A stretch of DNA of 64,000 bases from Tomocerus qinae (Eukaryota > Arthropoda > Collembola > Entomobryomorpha > Tomoceridae). Shown here piece by piece: positions 34,301 to 47,513 of the stretch (its first letter is position 1; each line of letters opens with the position of its first letter). The notes below the pieces were generated by a model, which was given only the letters and a program-made list of their open reading frames with translations, was not told the DNA's origin and did no database searches. The position numbers and the translations under genes are program-made. The stretch covers positions 11,869,501 to 11,933,500 of the forward strand of contig CM034549.1 in assembly GCA_020055645.1 (NCBI GenBank), read 5' to 3'.

Positions 34301-37300
34301 ATTTGTTGAAGTTTTTTGCAAATTGGCAATGAAGATAACTGCCAAAATCAATTTTACAATTATTAGTAAATAGAATTTGGTAATATCCTTGGGCAAAATA
34401 AATTGTGAAGGCTTATGAAGGTAGAAAACTTGTGAATCGCATTCTTTGTCGTTGAAAGGCACTTTGTTTTCTTTGATGGCAGATTGTGCGTTTTCTGTTA
34501 ATTATATTATGTATACTATTGATGTTATTTTACTATTGATTCAATTGTACACACAAGTTAAATTGACTGATAAATCCTCACTTTCTGTGGGTTGCCACAA
34601 AGTAAATAAAAAAGCCTCAATTAAAATTTTTGGTTTTGGAACAAACTGCCTAACCGCAGATTAAAGGGTTGGGACAAGTTTGTTTGTATCTGCGGCCTAA
34701 TGCAAAGGAAAGTTTAAACCGGCCAGGCAAGACTAAAATGATGCCCGTAATGGCATTACTTAAGATAAAACTAGCAGGTAAACGATATGTGCTTGTTTAC
34801 ATTTTGTGAGTTGTCTGTCTGAAGATGAGACTGAATAGCTGTTTAAATATGCAATTGATAGTGGAAAGCTATACGTGTAATGGATACTACTACGACAAGA
34901 AAAGCAGGAACAGTTATGTAAATGAAACCCCAAAAATGCAGATAAAAAATGTGGTTAGCTATGCATACTATTAATTATTTCGCTATGATAATACTAATCT
35001 TCTCTTTCGTGTACAATTTATTAAATTTAAGTGCCTACTACTAAGATTATCTTATTCACATTCACAACTTTAGGTTAAAGCCAGAATGATGTTGACATTA
35101 GTGATGCACGTTGCTTATCGAGTGTGCATCCTACCAGTTTTTGTTTGATTTAGGATTTAGGTATAGCTATTTATTATTAAAATTGCATTAGAACAGCAAT
35201 ACAATTTGTTAAATGAGAACTACTATCTAAGGGGAGGGTATATCCTGAATCCTTGCATAACCAACCTGTCAGTGCACTAAAGCTGTTTTGTTGTCAAAAT
35301 TTATTTGACTCTTTGTACTCTGTCGAGTAAACATTGATTTACGGTGTACGTGAACTGAAGGAAAGTAGTAATAATGTTCCATTGCATTTAAAAGATTTTT
35401 AAGTATATAGCTATATGTATAATCTATGAAATTATCGTGAATATAATTTGTGTGTTCTGTGCAGGCAGAGCAATGTAATTCCTAGCACTTATATGCCAAC
35501 AACTGTTTGCAATGTGCTTTACCTTTACCTTGAGTTCGCCAACTGCAAATCGTGCATAATATTTGTTTCTTATAGGATTTACATAATATAGAAGAGTTAA
35601 ACTTGGCCTTAGGGCAGAAATAAAGGATGCTGAGATGAGATGACGATATCTCACTTGTTCGTTTTTTCCCTCTTGTCCTATTCAACTATTTTTGTGGATG
35701 CTTCAGACAGCATTTAAAATTTAAATCTCTGAATATAAACCATCACATCATCTTGTAAGCCACAAGTGTTAAAACAAAGGTTTGACATTGAACAAGTCAT
35801 TCATAATCATGAAATCTAGGTTATTGAATTATTCTGCTTAGATGTGATGTATTCTGGTTTTCATCTGCTCTTTATTATTGACGTTGGTTGCTTTATGAGA
35901 TTACTTGGCTAGATGTGTGTGACAGTCACTCCAAATTAACCTCTATATATGCATTTTGTATGCGTAGTAGTTAATGGTAGTGGGTCGGGTGCCATTAAGA
36001 GTGCAGTTGGGGTTGCAAGTTTGGAGGTTGATGTTTTAAATAATTTGGGATGCCATCAATTATCAAAGGTTGTATAGAGAGGTATAACAAAGCTTTGTAC
36101 ACCTTTGCAAAAGTGTACAGGTGCAAAATACTCTGCACACAATAAAATTGCAAGTTTATTTTTAATTATAGCCCCACCGATATAAATGCACCTTATTTAT
36201 CACCTTATTGATGTTATTAAAATTCATGATGTAGTAGTATATATAAACTAAAGATCTTTATACTATTTACTGCTTATAATAATTTATTCATGATTCAGAA
36301 TCGAATTAGATGTAGTATGCTGAACTATTTAATATGTCAGTACGAAGGTCATTGAAGCCCACGTATTTACTACATGCTCATGAACATCCCTACTACTAGT
36401 TACGTGATAATTTATTGCAATTGACATTTGAATGTATAGTAGTTTAAATGTATAATAATAAATTAGTTAGTTTTTTGATGGTGGATTTAAACTTAGGAGA
36501 TATTATACAGACAGAAAAATATTTTTGTCTCATTCATACTATTTGTCATATTATTGTAGAATTTAATTAGTTGCATAACATTTAAGTGCACATAGTATAG
36601 TGTAGGAAAGTATTTTACATATTTGTTTAATTGCCTGACTTCCCTTGCTTCTGGCAGCCAAGCCAAAATGCATTTTGTTATTTTAGAAGCGGTGATTGTA
36701 TTAGAAAAGTTAAACTAGACTAGAAACATGAAGTTAACCCTTGCTAATTAAATGTATTGATGATTGATGATAGCTAGTATCTTTTGATATTCCATTTTGT
36801 AATGCCTTTTGAAAGAGATGCCAATTTTAGCCATTGCACATAGAAAAATAAATTATGTTCTTTTATGTAATGGAGAGACCAATGCAACAGCTCAAACATA
36901 TGTCGTTCTAGTTTTGTGGTATAGGTCATAGGTAAGCTATGCCTTTTTACCTATGTATAATTATCCGGGCATAGACTTTTGCAATATCCTTTATACCGTT
37001 ATGTTAAAGAGATAGAGCTACGCTACAGATAGTTAATTTTGTTAAATTACATTATTGGGTCCGGTCGAGGGAAAAATGTGTAACGTTTTACACAAATTAT
37101 TGCTGACTGACTTTTATGGTGCTTTGCCCAAAGGATTTTGTAGTTAAAGCCGAAATAAGCCATTAAAAGGCAAGAGTTTATTTTGAAATACCTATAAAAT
37201 AGATTGGTAAGAAGGATTTTTATAGCGAGCTATCTTTATATGCAGAACACAAGCTAGTACAAATTACAATTTGTGTTCTGTCTATCACATCTGATATTGT

Positions 37301-40300
37301 GTGTTAAAAAACTGTTATTTTGTATTAAGTGATACCTATAGGAACTTGTTAGCTTTTTTATGTATATGTAGGTCCTGTTTACAGTAAGAATAATTGCATA
37401 GGAATAAAGCTGTGGTAAAGTGAAGGCACAAGTTATCGAGCTAAATAAAAAGTGTGAACTATGAATCGAAATAAAAGTAGAAAATATTCTCTCTCGGGTC
37501 TCTTGGTCTGAATTATGTAATGTCTAATAATTGCCATCAAGTTTATTTATTTGCTTTGATTCGACGCGATAGATTTTCATCGTTAGCAAATCTGTATAGG
37601 TAACAATAGGTGTCTACATACAGAAAGTACTTTCTGTGTAACCATGATTAGTATATTTGTACAGTAAGAGTAAGGTAGGATGATGTATTACAAGAATATT
37701 ATAAGCATTAGGAAAAACAACTCGTGATTTGACTACAGGCGAGTAAAGAATTAGTAATTTCTGTTGTTACCTTTACCTATAGGCGTAACTCTGTTAAGTT
37801 AGGTAATGTAATTTTATAGTTATGTGTATAGGTACGTTTATTTCATTCATTTGAGTCCTTTAGCGATGTTATGCTATCTTATGTGATAGACTAAGAGGTA
37901 GAATATGTTTTGTGAGTAATTTACAGAGCCGCTGAATCGTATCCTGTTCGCTATTGCATCTTTATTGTAATAAGTATGAAAAATACAATCATAATATCAT
38001 ATCACCTTAAATGTTAGGTATATACATACTTAGTAGTCACATAATACACACAAACATCAGATGGATTTACCATAATGTAGTTATATACAGCGATTAATGC
38101 ATCCACGTATCTCCTAAGTGCAATTCTGGCAGCTTTTCGCATGTATAGACAATTTAGCGTTACATGAACAAGAATAATTTCTGCTGCTTACCTAAATGAC
38201 TTAACATCTATGAAATGTTTAGTGGTTCTTATTGTTAGACTGCCAGCATAACAAAACAGTTAGTCTCCTTCGTTCTTTAATTTTACTTGATCTGACTCGT
38301 TGGTCTCTATTTTCTTGTTCTCGCTGGCCTGTATGACTTGTCCTGCATTGTCATACTGAGCTACACAAGAAACTCAATATTACTCTTTAGTACTAAAATT
38401 ATACTATGTGGTTTTCTTTCTCTAATCTCTAATCTATCTTTTAGGTGCTTGCATAATAATAGAGTTAAATTATATAAGACAAAGATCAACTTTATAATTC
38501 AACACGGACTCACTGAGCATAATACTGTTGACGAAAGTGCTCTGACTAAATTCTATACAATTTAAACAGTTTCTAATTTAAATGATAACCACGTTCAGAA
38601 CACAGTGACTATACTAAACGTCTTAAAAATATAACAGCCTTCACATTTCTGCAGTGTTTGTGGTTTAAAACTAATTTTAAAACGTGTCTTTTGATGGAGT
38701 GTATCCGTGAGACAACATTTAATTCTGTTATAAGTAAGATTATTTTCCCTAAATGCTAATCCATGTCTGTGCAATTTATTTCTCTGCCATTCACTCTACT
38801 CAATTTTTTCAGGGCAATGTTAGTATTCGTTTAGTCTCATTCTGTTTGCAGCATCTGTCGACTTTGTTTGTTGTTGCATTTGTAAAATGCGATTTTATTT
38901 ATTTGTCCATACAGATAAGAATAGTATTCCGTGTTTTTGTGTATACTTTTGTATATTATGTAGTGGTGTCCTTTTGTCCAACCGGTGTGGCCCAACAAAG
39001 TTTTAATTTTGACTTGTTACGCAAATTAATATTTGACATGTAATGGAGAAATAATAGCCTTTGCCATGTAATATGTCTGTCCAACTCTTCTCCATGTCAT
39101 ATTGGGAATGCAAATAAATAGATAAAGGCCTGTCTGGTTAAAGTATGTTAAAGATAGTGAATCACGTTAAGGTCAGGACGATATACATAGCAGTGACACC
39201 ATAACTCGTGGATATCTAATCTACAATAGTGTCCGTAGTACTATATATGGTTATATTATTAAGCGCATTGCATTGATTTAAATAAAATCGGTATTATATT
39301 ATGTAGATAGATTCTTGTATACGTGCAGTACCCAGAAAATAGTATGATTAGGTATGTTGAAAACATTTGCAAAGATTAGTATACGTTTCAATTTCAAGCC
39401 TGAGTAATTTAATTGCTATTTTCTGTTCTATGCGAGAGGTAAAATTGCTAGTTTTCTAGGGTTAGAAACAAATAAAGTGCTTTTCTACTCTTTTCTATTA
39501 TTCTGGACTATTCTTAATCTAAACATTTTGTTCCAAATTGTGATTAATTTTGTTTTATTTGTTTTACAGTGAATGGTTTATCGAGTGCGGTGAATAGTTC
39601 AGTAACAGCAGGAGGAGAGACGAAGTATTTTGAAAATTACGGTTCGCCACCGAGTTCTGGAGGAAATCCTCCTCCACCAGTTCCACCACGTGCTAAGCGT
39701 TCTTCAGTAGAGAGATCTCCAAGTGCAGTAGTGACCCGCAGTAGTAGTAGCACGACTGGATCAAATAGTACAAGTAGAAGATCTAGAAACACGAATACAA
39801 ATAGTATGATGGAAGAGGAACGATTGAGCGTTGCTGACCGGAGAGAAAACCGACACGGTGACAATAATATTAGTCGGAGAAGTAGAAGTAATAGTTTACA
39901 CGGAACTGTAGATTTAATTAAAGAAAATGGCGGGGGACATGAACGTGAACGAAGTTTGTCTGTGGGGTTGGGTATAGATAATGACAATGAAAAAGAAAAT
40001 ATAAATGTAATGATGGGGGGCAGTGGCAGTTTTAGCAGTGGTAGTTTGAATAGAATAAATTCAAATGGTAATTACAATCAACATGAAAATAGTTTTGAGG
40101 AGGGGGATGGGAGTGTTAGCAATGAAAATGGAAATTCGGAAGTGGAGCAGAAAATCAGCGTTAAGGAGCGGATGCAAAAGTTTAATCGCATTGCGTCCGA
40201 GAGTGAGCTCACAGCTGCGTCTAAAATGCCGTCTGCAAGAAATCGCAAAGAAATTGCTGTCAAGGTACACTTTGCCGATATTATAGTCAAAACTTTTAAC

Positions 40301-43300
40301 GAACTCTATACTTACATTTTTTGTTGTCTTAATTTTTATCTTGACACATTACAGTAATTGCAGTAATGCTACGCGAGTAGATCGTGTTGCGCACTTATCT
40401 ATTGTTCTATTATTTCGTTGTGGCTTTAACAAGCGAAAGTTTTTGCATGTACCAAATCACTAATAATGTTGTTATGTCTATTTCAGCACGAGTCAGTGGA
40501 CTACGATACGGCCTCTCTGTCATCCGTAAGTTTTCAGAATTTTTGGCATTTTTAAATCATTTTTTACTTGCAAGTAGACATAGTAAGTAAAATGTTCTGA
40601 ATTTTTGGTTTACTGTGTTTTTGCTTTAATATCAAATGGCAATACCCATATTGATACATATATCCGCATTTTTAAATTGAGTTTTGCAATTGCATGATTG
40701 TTTAAGTATCCGTAAATTAAATTTTATCATACATATTACTCAGTCACAATATAAATGTGAACTGCAAAATTTTCTTGAAAAAGAAAGTTGTAGTTTTTGC
40801 ATTTTAAAACTAACTTTAAAATTGTAGTGGGTCTGAATTTAAGTTTGTGCTGCATGGTTTGGATTTTAACTAACGTGTGCTATTAAATTTCATGGAAATA
40901 GTTTGGCTATGGATTTTCCCACGTACAGTTTGAACCAAGAGCTAAGGAATGGTTATTGAAAGCTGCAAAATGCGATTATCATGCGCTGAACAAAATGGCT
41001 CAAGAAAATTCAAGTTTAGTTAAACGAAAGGACATGAATGTAAGTAAATACTAAAATGTTTTTACGTACTAGGAGCTTCTGTTTCCTATTAGAAATTTGC
41101 TATTTTGTGAGTATGTAAACTAAAGTAATTTATTGTTTTTTATCATTTATGATTTCGTCTGGCTCGGTTGGGAAATTTTAGGGCGTAAGTGCATTTGCAA
41201 TATTTAAATTTCTTAATGATTTATTGTAAGTATTTATTTTTATAAAGTTTTTGTATTTTTTTAAATCTCGAATGGATTTGGTCTATACAATTCAATGGAT
41301 TATTCAGTATGTAAGTGAATTTCTAATTGCTTTCTATGAAATTTATTTAATATCTTAATGAAATTATATTTTATCTCGTAATTTTATTTTCAAGACTGCA
41401 CTTCATTGGGCATGTAAAGCTGGCCATGTTGAGTTAGTAAAATTATTAGCTGGAACGTTCAAATCTGATGTCAATGCAAAATCGGTAATTTCAATTTTTA
41501 TGTTTTCTTTAGAATTCATTATTTCCAATGATAAATTATTATGCTGGTCAATTACAAAAGCAAAAATAATGATATTATATCTTGTGCATTGTTTTCGTTA
41601 TCTTCATTTCCGCTCTGGTGGATTACTACTTTCTTCTACTCTACTCATTTGACTGCTGTCTACTCTGGATTCACTCTTCTGTAGAATGGAGTAAGTTAAC
41701 CAGACACGGTTGTTTTATCTAATTTGTGATTAAAAATTCCTACGCTACTGCAAACCACTTACTTAATAAGCATTATAAAAGATTGTACCTCAACTTAAAT
41801 TGTTTTATAACCCATAATATAAGTAGATATAATTAATAGAACCTATTACAGAAATTCCTAGCTTGCTTGTAACACTATACGAAGAAATCATTTATTCGCT
41901 CAACTGAACGATTATGATAAATAACTCCAATTATTTGTTTTGCAGGGATATACACCATTACATTTAAGTTATCAATTTGCTAGGCAAGATGTGATTGATA
42001 TTCTGACTAAAACGTATAGTAAGTACCACAATAAACTTTATCATTAACCAAAATTACGCTGTTATAAAACTTCCTTGAAACAGTAATCATGTTTTTTGAA
42101 TTCAGCGAATGTGTCGGCTGAACAGGATATTATTATAATAAAATTAATTATTTATTTAGTGTATTGTACCATTGTATACAAAGTAAAATTTTAATTTCCT
42201 GTTGTTATTACTAATTTAGACGCTGACCCAAATGTCAGAGATCATAGTGGGAAGAAGCCAATGCAGTGGCTAGTTCGACAAGACACTGCAGTTTCAATGG
42301 ATACTTTCAAAAGTGAGTCTTTAGCTCCACAGTCCTCCGCCTCCGAGTCGCTTCGTCGCCGCCTCTCAAGCGCTTCCAATTATGCCCACACACTTAATCG
42401 CACTCGCACTAACATTCCGAATCAGTATAAAGAGCAGCCCTCAATCACTATTTCTTTGCCCACTTGTAACACCAATAATTCTGCTGCAGAACAAAATGTT
42501 CCTCAACCCAATGTTCCCCCAAACCCTAAATCTAAGCGTAAACAGATAACTCCAAGAATTGAATTGAAGTCTTACGTGAATCGAAACCCGAGCAATGTTT
42601 CATCTCTAGGAGAAATTAATTATCATGCCAAGCGTCTTCTTCCCACAGTTCCTGCCTCTCCGCCCACTCCCGATCCCAATGCCTCTTCTCAATCTCCATT
42701 AAGTCGTGCTCAGTCCCAATCCACTATATCCATGCACTCCACAGTATCTTCCAACTCAAATCGGTCTTTTATGCGTCAAAGCTCCCGAAATAGCGTATTT
42801 GACGTGGATGATTTTAGACGCAGTTTTCGTCATGGAGTTAGGAAATTACTTAATGGAGCCCCTAAAAAAGAGAGAAATAGTACAATACCCCCACCCTTAA
42901 ATTAAAATCCCATTCTTGTTTTGCAGCAGCTACTTATTCTTTTTACGTGCAGCTGTGTGACATTCTTTAATCATTGTTTACTTTTTAACCACACACTTAC
43001 TGCTTAACTACACATTTTACTCTTACTGGTTTTAAACATTGTGTAACTTTCGGTAGTAACAATTTTCTTCACTACTTACTATTAAACCGACTTGTAACCA
43101 ACTTCTATCTCCTTGGAATGCGGAATGCTACTAATGTAAGTTAATATGCAACTGAACGACCCTAATAACGACTCGGCTATCAATAATAAGGTCCACTTAA
43201 ATAACACTGAATGTGATTTACCATTGCAGGATATAATATGAATGCGAAAAGAAAGACTGCAATGCTCCATTTTAGTAATTAATTGTAATATATATTATAT

Positions 43301-44904
43301 TTGTGTAGATTAGTAGTTTTTGGAATGTTTGGTAGCTCTGTTATAGTATAAATAGGTAACTATTAATCGAACGTTAGTAATTCAGAGTTTAGAAATGTTT
43401 AAGATGCACGAAATACTAGTCCTCTGTTAGTTTTAATTTTATTTTTTGAATAAAACTTGAGTTTGCATGTGTCACTTTTGCTGCTGTTGCTTTAACTTTC
43501 CGTTCTTCCCTGTACTTGATTTGATGTATTTTTTAGTTACAATTTTAAGTAAGAACATTGAGATTGTAAAATCAATGGATGCTGTGCTTGACTTGACGAT
43601 TTGATAATGATTCTCGTGTAGATTACATTTTTACGAGGTTGCGGCGCCGCCGGGACTCGTACTAGCTTCTATAAAGCAACAATTTGTAAATATCAAAATA
43701 TGCCAAATGCCATGCCATTGCCTCTGTAAGCTGCATGACTGTAAATAATGAACAAACAGGTGGGTTGGTCGGTTGGTTCATGGTGAATGGTGAAGGTACA
43801 TTGATTGTCAGGTGAAACATTTTACTGTCACGGGTAAGGATCATTTTTATCTCTTCTACGTCTCTTGTATACTGCTATTACAATACCTACTAAAGTTACG
43901 CCTGAGGAAACATATCTTATTAGTACAACAAATGATATGGAAACTTTTGCACTCTTCTCCTATAGGGACAAATTAACATACAATGAATTGGATCAGTACA
44001 TAATGATAGTACTTATAGAATTGGATGTTGTTCTACTCAATCGTACATATTATATACTCACTCAACCTTCTGTAGCATACACTGTTATTACGTCATTGTA
44101 GTGTTAAGCCCCTAATCTGTAATTTACGTGCAAGTGTGTCATTACAAACATTTACTCAGAATACCAATTTTCGTCTTTTCTCCACACATGTTATCATTTT
44201 TCTTATACATTTTGTGTAAACTATGTGATATTTTAATCCGAATGCTTTCTGCACAAACGCTGCGTAATTTTACACGATTTATTCTATTCACTTTTCATCT
44301 TTCACTAATTTTTGTACTCCTACTTTAAGTGTTACTATTATTTGTATCCAGATTTCTATGTAGGGCATTAACATTTTTGTCAATTTAATTTTTGGAGAAA
44401 AATTAATGAATTGATGTTTTGATATTTAGAATTAAAAGAAAAGAGAAGAAGTACGGAACAACAGAGGGAACGTGATAGCAATAGTTTTCTACGGATAGGA
44501 TCTTTAAATGTAAGAGTTAAGAAAACGACGGAAGCTTTTGGAAACTTTTTAGGCAAATCTAATTCCTCGTCAAATATAGAAAGAATGTTACATAAAACTT
44601 GGGGATCTGCAGATAATATCCCAGAGGCTGAAGTAAGACAAATGAATAATTCGAAAATTGATAGAGAATTTTCTGTGAATAACAATATTTTATTTTTATG
44701 AAGTGTGCCGAGAAAGACAAGCAAGTGATGCCACCTCCTACTGGACCAACCGTCCCTAGAACACATAGCGTACCAAAATCAGCGAAACGAAGACCTCGGA
44801 GACCTCCATCTCAACATGATTCACTAACGATCAAAGAAACACGATCTGATTCGGATTCTGACACAGCCTGTGGTTTTGGCACAGATTGGAAAAGTCCCAC
44901 TTGA
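31398..44904 (+). CDS. sowah: Sosondowah (SOWAH) ankyrin-repeat protein, long isoform
   Basis: Exons: 31398-31524, 31627-31688, 32102-33080, 39570-40264, 40487-40525, 40929-41039, microexons 41182-41184 and 41308-41310, 41395-41484, 41946-42018, 42220-42312, 44430-44632 and 44704-44904; 892 residues. The N-terminus has the SOWAH winged-helix-like domain (DVRQYFIQNGGIVRNTDIV, then KTYVNKLATVKVENGDKFLV). A long disordered Ser/Pro/Tyr/Asn region follows (exon 3), then a Ser/Arg-rich region containing PPPPVPPRAKR, a likely SH3-binding stretch. FEPRAKEWLLKAAKCDY leads into two ankyrin repeats (TALHWACKAGHVELVKLL; GYTPLHLSYQF). The tail is basic and Ser-rich. The family is conserved in animals, with a neuronal/sleep-related role reported in flies. 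The 6.5-kb intron 33081-39569 holds nothing I recognise. An alternative end is given separately. Confidence 0.85.
33081..39569. other. Long intron of sosondowah
   Basis: A 6.5-kb AT-rich intron. Short frames on either strand have no family resemblance. No clear transposon or RNA gene was seen. Confidence 0.5.
41182..41184 (+). other. sowah: Candidate 3-base microexon GGC (Gly) in sosondowah
   Basis: TTTTAG|GGC|GTAAGTG: a pyrimidine-rich acceptor and a full-consensus donor enclose exactly one codon. Flanking introns would be 142 and 123 bases. It is phase 0, between DMN and the next microexon. Confidence 0.55.
41308..41310 (+). other. sowah: Candidate 3-base microexon TAT (Tyr) in sosondowah
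   Basis: ATTCAG|TAT|GTAAGTG: acceptor and full-consensus donor around one codon, 84 bases before the exon encoding TALHWACKAGH. With the preceding GGC it supplies the Gly-Tyr that normally begins this ankyrin motif. Confidence 0.55.
42220..42905 (+). CDS. sowah: Alternative terminal exon of sosondowah (short 3' isoform)
   Basis: If the donor at 42313 (AAAA|GTGAGT) is not used, the frame runs on for 198 codons to a TAA at 42903-42905. The extension is Ser/Pro/Asn-rich and ends in a basic NSTIPPPLN tail; total length would be 955 residues. An AATAAA at 43449-43454 could end this transcript. Codon usage in the extension looks coding (long open frame with Ser/Arg-rich motifs such as SRAQSQSTISMHS). 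Which form dominates cannot be told from DNA. Confidence 0.6.
43449..43454 (+). promoter_or_regulatory. Poly(A) signal for the short sosondowah isoform
   Basis: AATAAA in the right position to end the transcript that reads through to the TAA at 42905. Confidence 0.4.
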
Positions 44905-46060
44905 GTATTAATCTTTTAATAGTTTAAGTATTTTTATTTATTAGACTTTTTCAGAGAGGTAATATTATTTTGTATAATCAAGTTTAGGAAATATAGTGTC
45001 ACTACAATATTATCCATATATTCAGTACCTTATTATTAGTTTTTTGGATATAAAATTTTTGTTACTACCGCTGGCATGACTTAATGACTTTTGGAAAGGG
45101 AAATGTTTGTACTGCACTTAGAATTAGTTGGTCTGTACATTCTAAATTTATACCTTACTTTAGACTGAACTGATAAACCAAATATTTTATGCTACTTAAC
45201 TGTGAATAAAAAATACTCTATTTAAAATTTGTGGTTTTAGCATTAAATGACAATGCTGGTTATTTTAATTCCCTTTATTTGAATAGTTTTGAATGTTGCA
45301 TTTTATATTATTTTGCATCAAGCATTCCTTATTATGTATAAATACTGTATTTACATTGTTGACTTTGACATCTTATTAAAATTCTATTAATAATCATAAT
45401 AAGTACCACCCCAATTTTAAGAGTATCGTACAAACGTAGTCTGAAACTTAATTCTAAAAATTTGCACTGCGTCACAAGTAATTCACGTTCACGTCATTTA
45501 TGTTAATGCACCCCCACCTTTACGTGAACTTCTATCACTTAATTATCTCCAAACGATTGTTTGTTTTGTTGAAAAGTTGATGTTACATTTATACATAATG
45601 TGGTCGTTGAATTGGTATAAGCATTACATTATTTTGCATGTAGTTTTGGCATCTTTGAAATACTGTGGCTGTTGGTACAACTGACCACGCATTAACAATT
45701 AGATATTCAGCATTCAGCGTCCTAAAGTTAAGCTTAACCATACTTAACTGTCTTTAGAATTATGTGTATAACAATATTATGATTTAGTGTCCGCCGTCAT
45801 ATATTGATTATCCATAATCCATAATAATTTATAGATTAAGTTTACCCTGAAACATGCAACTGCTGCTGCCTAAAAAAATGTCTCATTGTACGTAAGTGAT
45901 ATATTCATAAAAGACATTTCCACTAAAACAAAACACAAACTGTTAAAAACTGTCACACAAAACAGCTGCCAATTTAAGTGGAATAAAACGGAATCAATAA
46001 ACTCCTATTTAACAAAACAGAATATATGTACAGTGAAGGAATTAATTATCAACATATTTT
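44905..46060. other. Gap between convergent sosondowah and translin genes
   Basis: Contains the sosondowah 3' UTR and the 3' side of translin. Nothing else is supported. Confidence 0.5.
45205..45210 (+). promoter_or_regulatory. Poly(A) signal for the long sosondowah isoform
   Basis: AATAAA about 300 bases after the stop at 44904. Confidence 0.45.
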
Positions 46061-47513
46061 CTACTGTGTTGCCCTTCCTTGCCCAGTATTTTCGTCCGGA
46101 ACGTTTGCAGAAGGTTCTACATTTGCTAAGCCTCGGATACTTAGGTCATAAATAACTTCTTCAACTTTCTTTAGATCCCACCTGGAATTTGAAATACATT
46201 TAATCGACTCATGAGCTAATTTAAATTATTGATTGAAATCTATCAAAAAAGCAACAAAGTGCATAATAGAAAATGCATAAGTACTTCAAGCGATCGTAAC
46301 TCTTCCTCAGGTAATCATTTTTTAAATTTAAAAGTCGAAACCCATTGTTAAGCTTATTCATAAAATTTCCGATCCTTGCTGGTCTGCTGTAATCACCTGG
46401 TTTTATTAATTCACAAAGTAAAAATAAAATCCATTTTTCTTTTATAACTCGGATTCCTTACACTTACACAGGTAACATAAATGCTCCTTACCTAGAGCAA
46501 TAAGATCAATTACCTTTTGTAACACAGTTAACAGAAAATCGACTTAATTGACTGGCCATTTCTAGCAGTCCGAAAAGATAATCTTCCATGTCCAAATACA
46601 AATTTGCATCCGTATTTTGAAGCTTCACTAAATAAGTATACATGCAAATATTCAGTAACATTTTTATATTATTATATTGACATGAAATTAAGTATTGTAC
46701 GTATATACTATATAGTACTTGTCAAGATTCAATTTTACCCAACAAAGACAAAAAGGTATCTTAAAAAATGTTAAATTAAAACTCTTTACTTTGTTTGTAT
46801 AGAACTTACATCCCATCATTTCTGCCACATACTCGTATGTTACAAGATCTTCATTCTCTAAATAATACACAAGACAACACGCTCCAGCTAGCCTTCTTGT
46901 AGTTATGCGCCAGTGTTCGTAATAAACAAGATATTTTCCTTGAGGAATTTTTGTTTCCAGTTCTGCATACAGTGGTTGCACTCTTTCGCTCATGATTTGG
47001 CGTATTGCCACATATACTTCCGAAGCTAAACATTATGGAAGTCTTAGTTAAAATAATTTCAGTGATTATATTATTATGAAAGTTTTAGAAATCTCAAAAC
47101 TAGATTTTTACTGCCAAGTGGCTCCTGATGAATCTTCAAAAGAATACTTTCAACCACTTTGGAGTGTCGATCAAGCTCCTTAACGGTTTCCCTGATTTTC
47201 TAATAATCATGAGAAAATCAGACAACCAAACAACTTATTATGACAGTGATTTCCCAGACCATGTTCATTCATAATATTATATAATCATAAAGTCAAAGGT
47301 GAACTTTGAATTTGCACATATTTAGATAATTTATCATTTATACGGGTAGTTAAACATTGGTTGAAATATAATATAGAACATAATAATATGCGAATTTCGA
47401 AAACTAAATCCTATGCAATTAAATAAATTTACCTCGCGATCTGCATTTTCAGTATCAATATGTTCCTGAAAAGATGCAAAAATAGTGGTCACAGAAGTCT
47501 GTTCATCACTCAT
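46061..47513 (-). CDS. TSN: Translin
   Basis: An RNA/DNA-binding protein that forms the C3PO endoribonuclease with TRAX. It acts in the cytoplasm, including RISC activation and tRNA processing. Six minus-strand exons: 47433-47513, 47112-47199, 46810-47025, 46514-46627, 46285-46396 and 46061-46181, giving 243 residues (human 228). Recognisable blocks: YYEHWRITTRRLAGACCLVYYLE, shortened here to its core YEHWR; then YLDMEDYLFGLLEMASQLSR; NGFRLLNLKNDYLRKSYDRL; and KVEEVIYDLSIRGL. These match translin helices closely. The last 20 residues are an unconserved polar tail. It is the first of three same-strand genes, about 1 kb from POLR1F. Confidence 0.9.

Noticed and set aside
34268-39043. Short open frames inside the long sosondowah intron
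   Set aside because: AT-rich, no family resemblance, not flanked by consistent splice phases.
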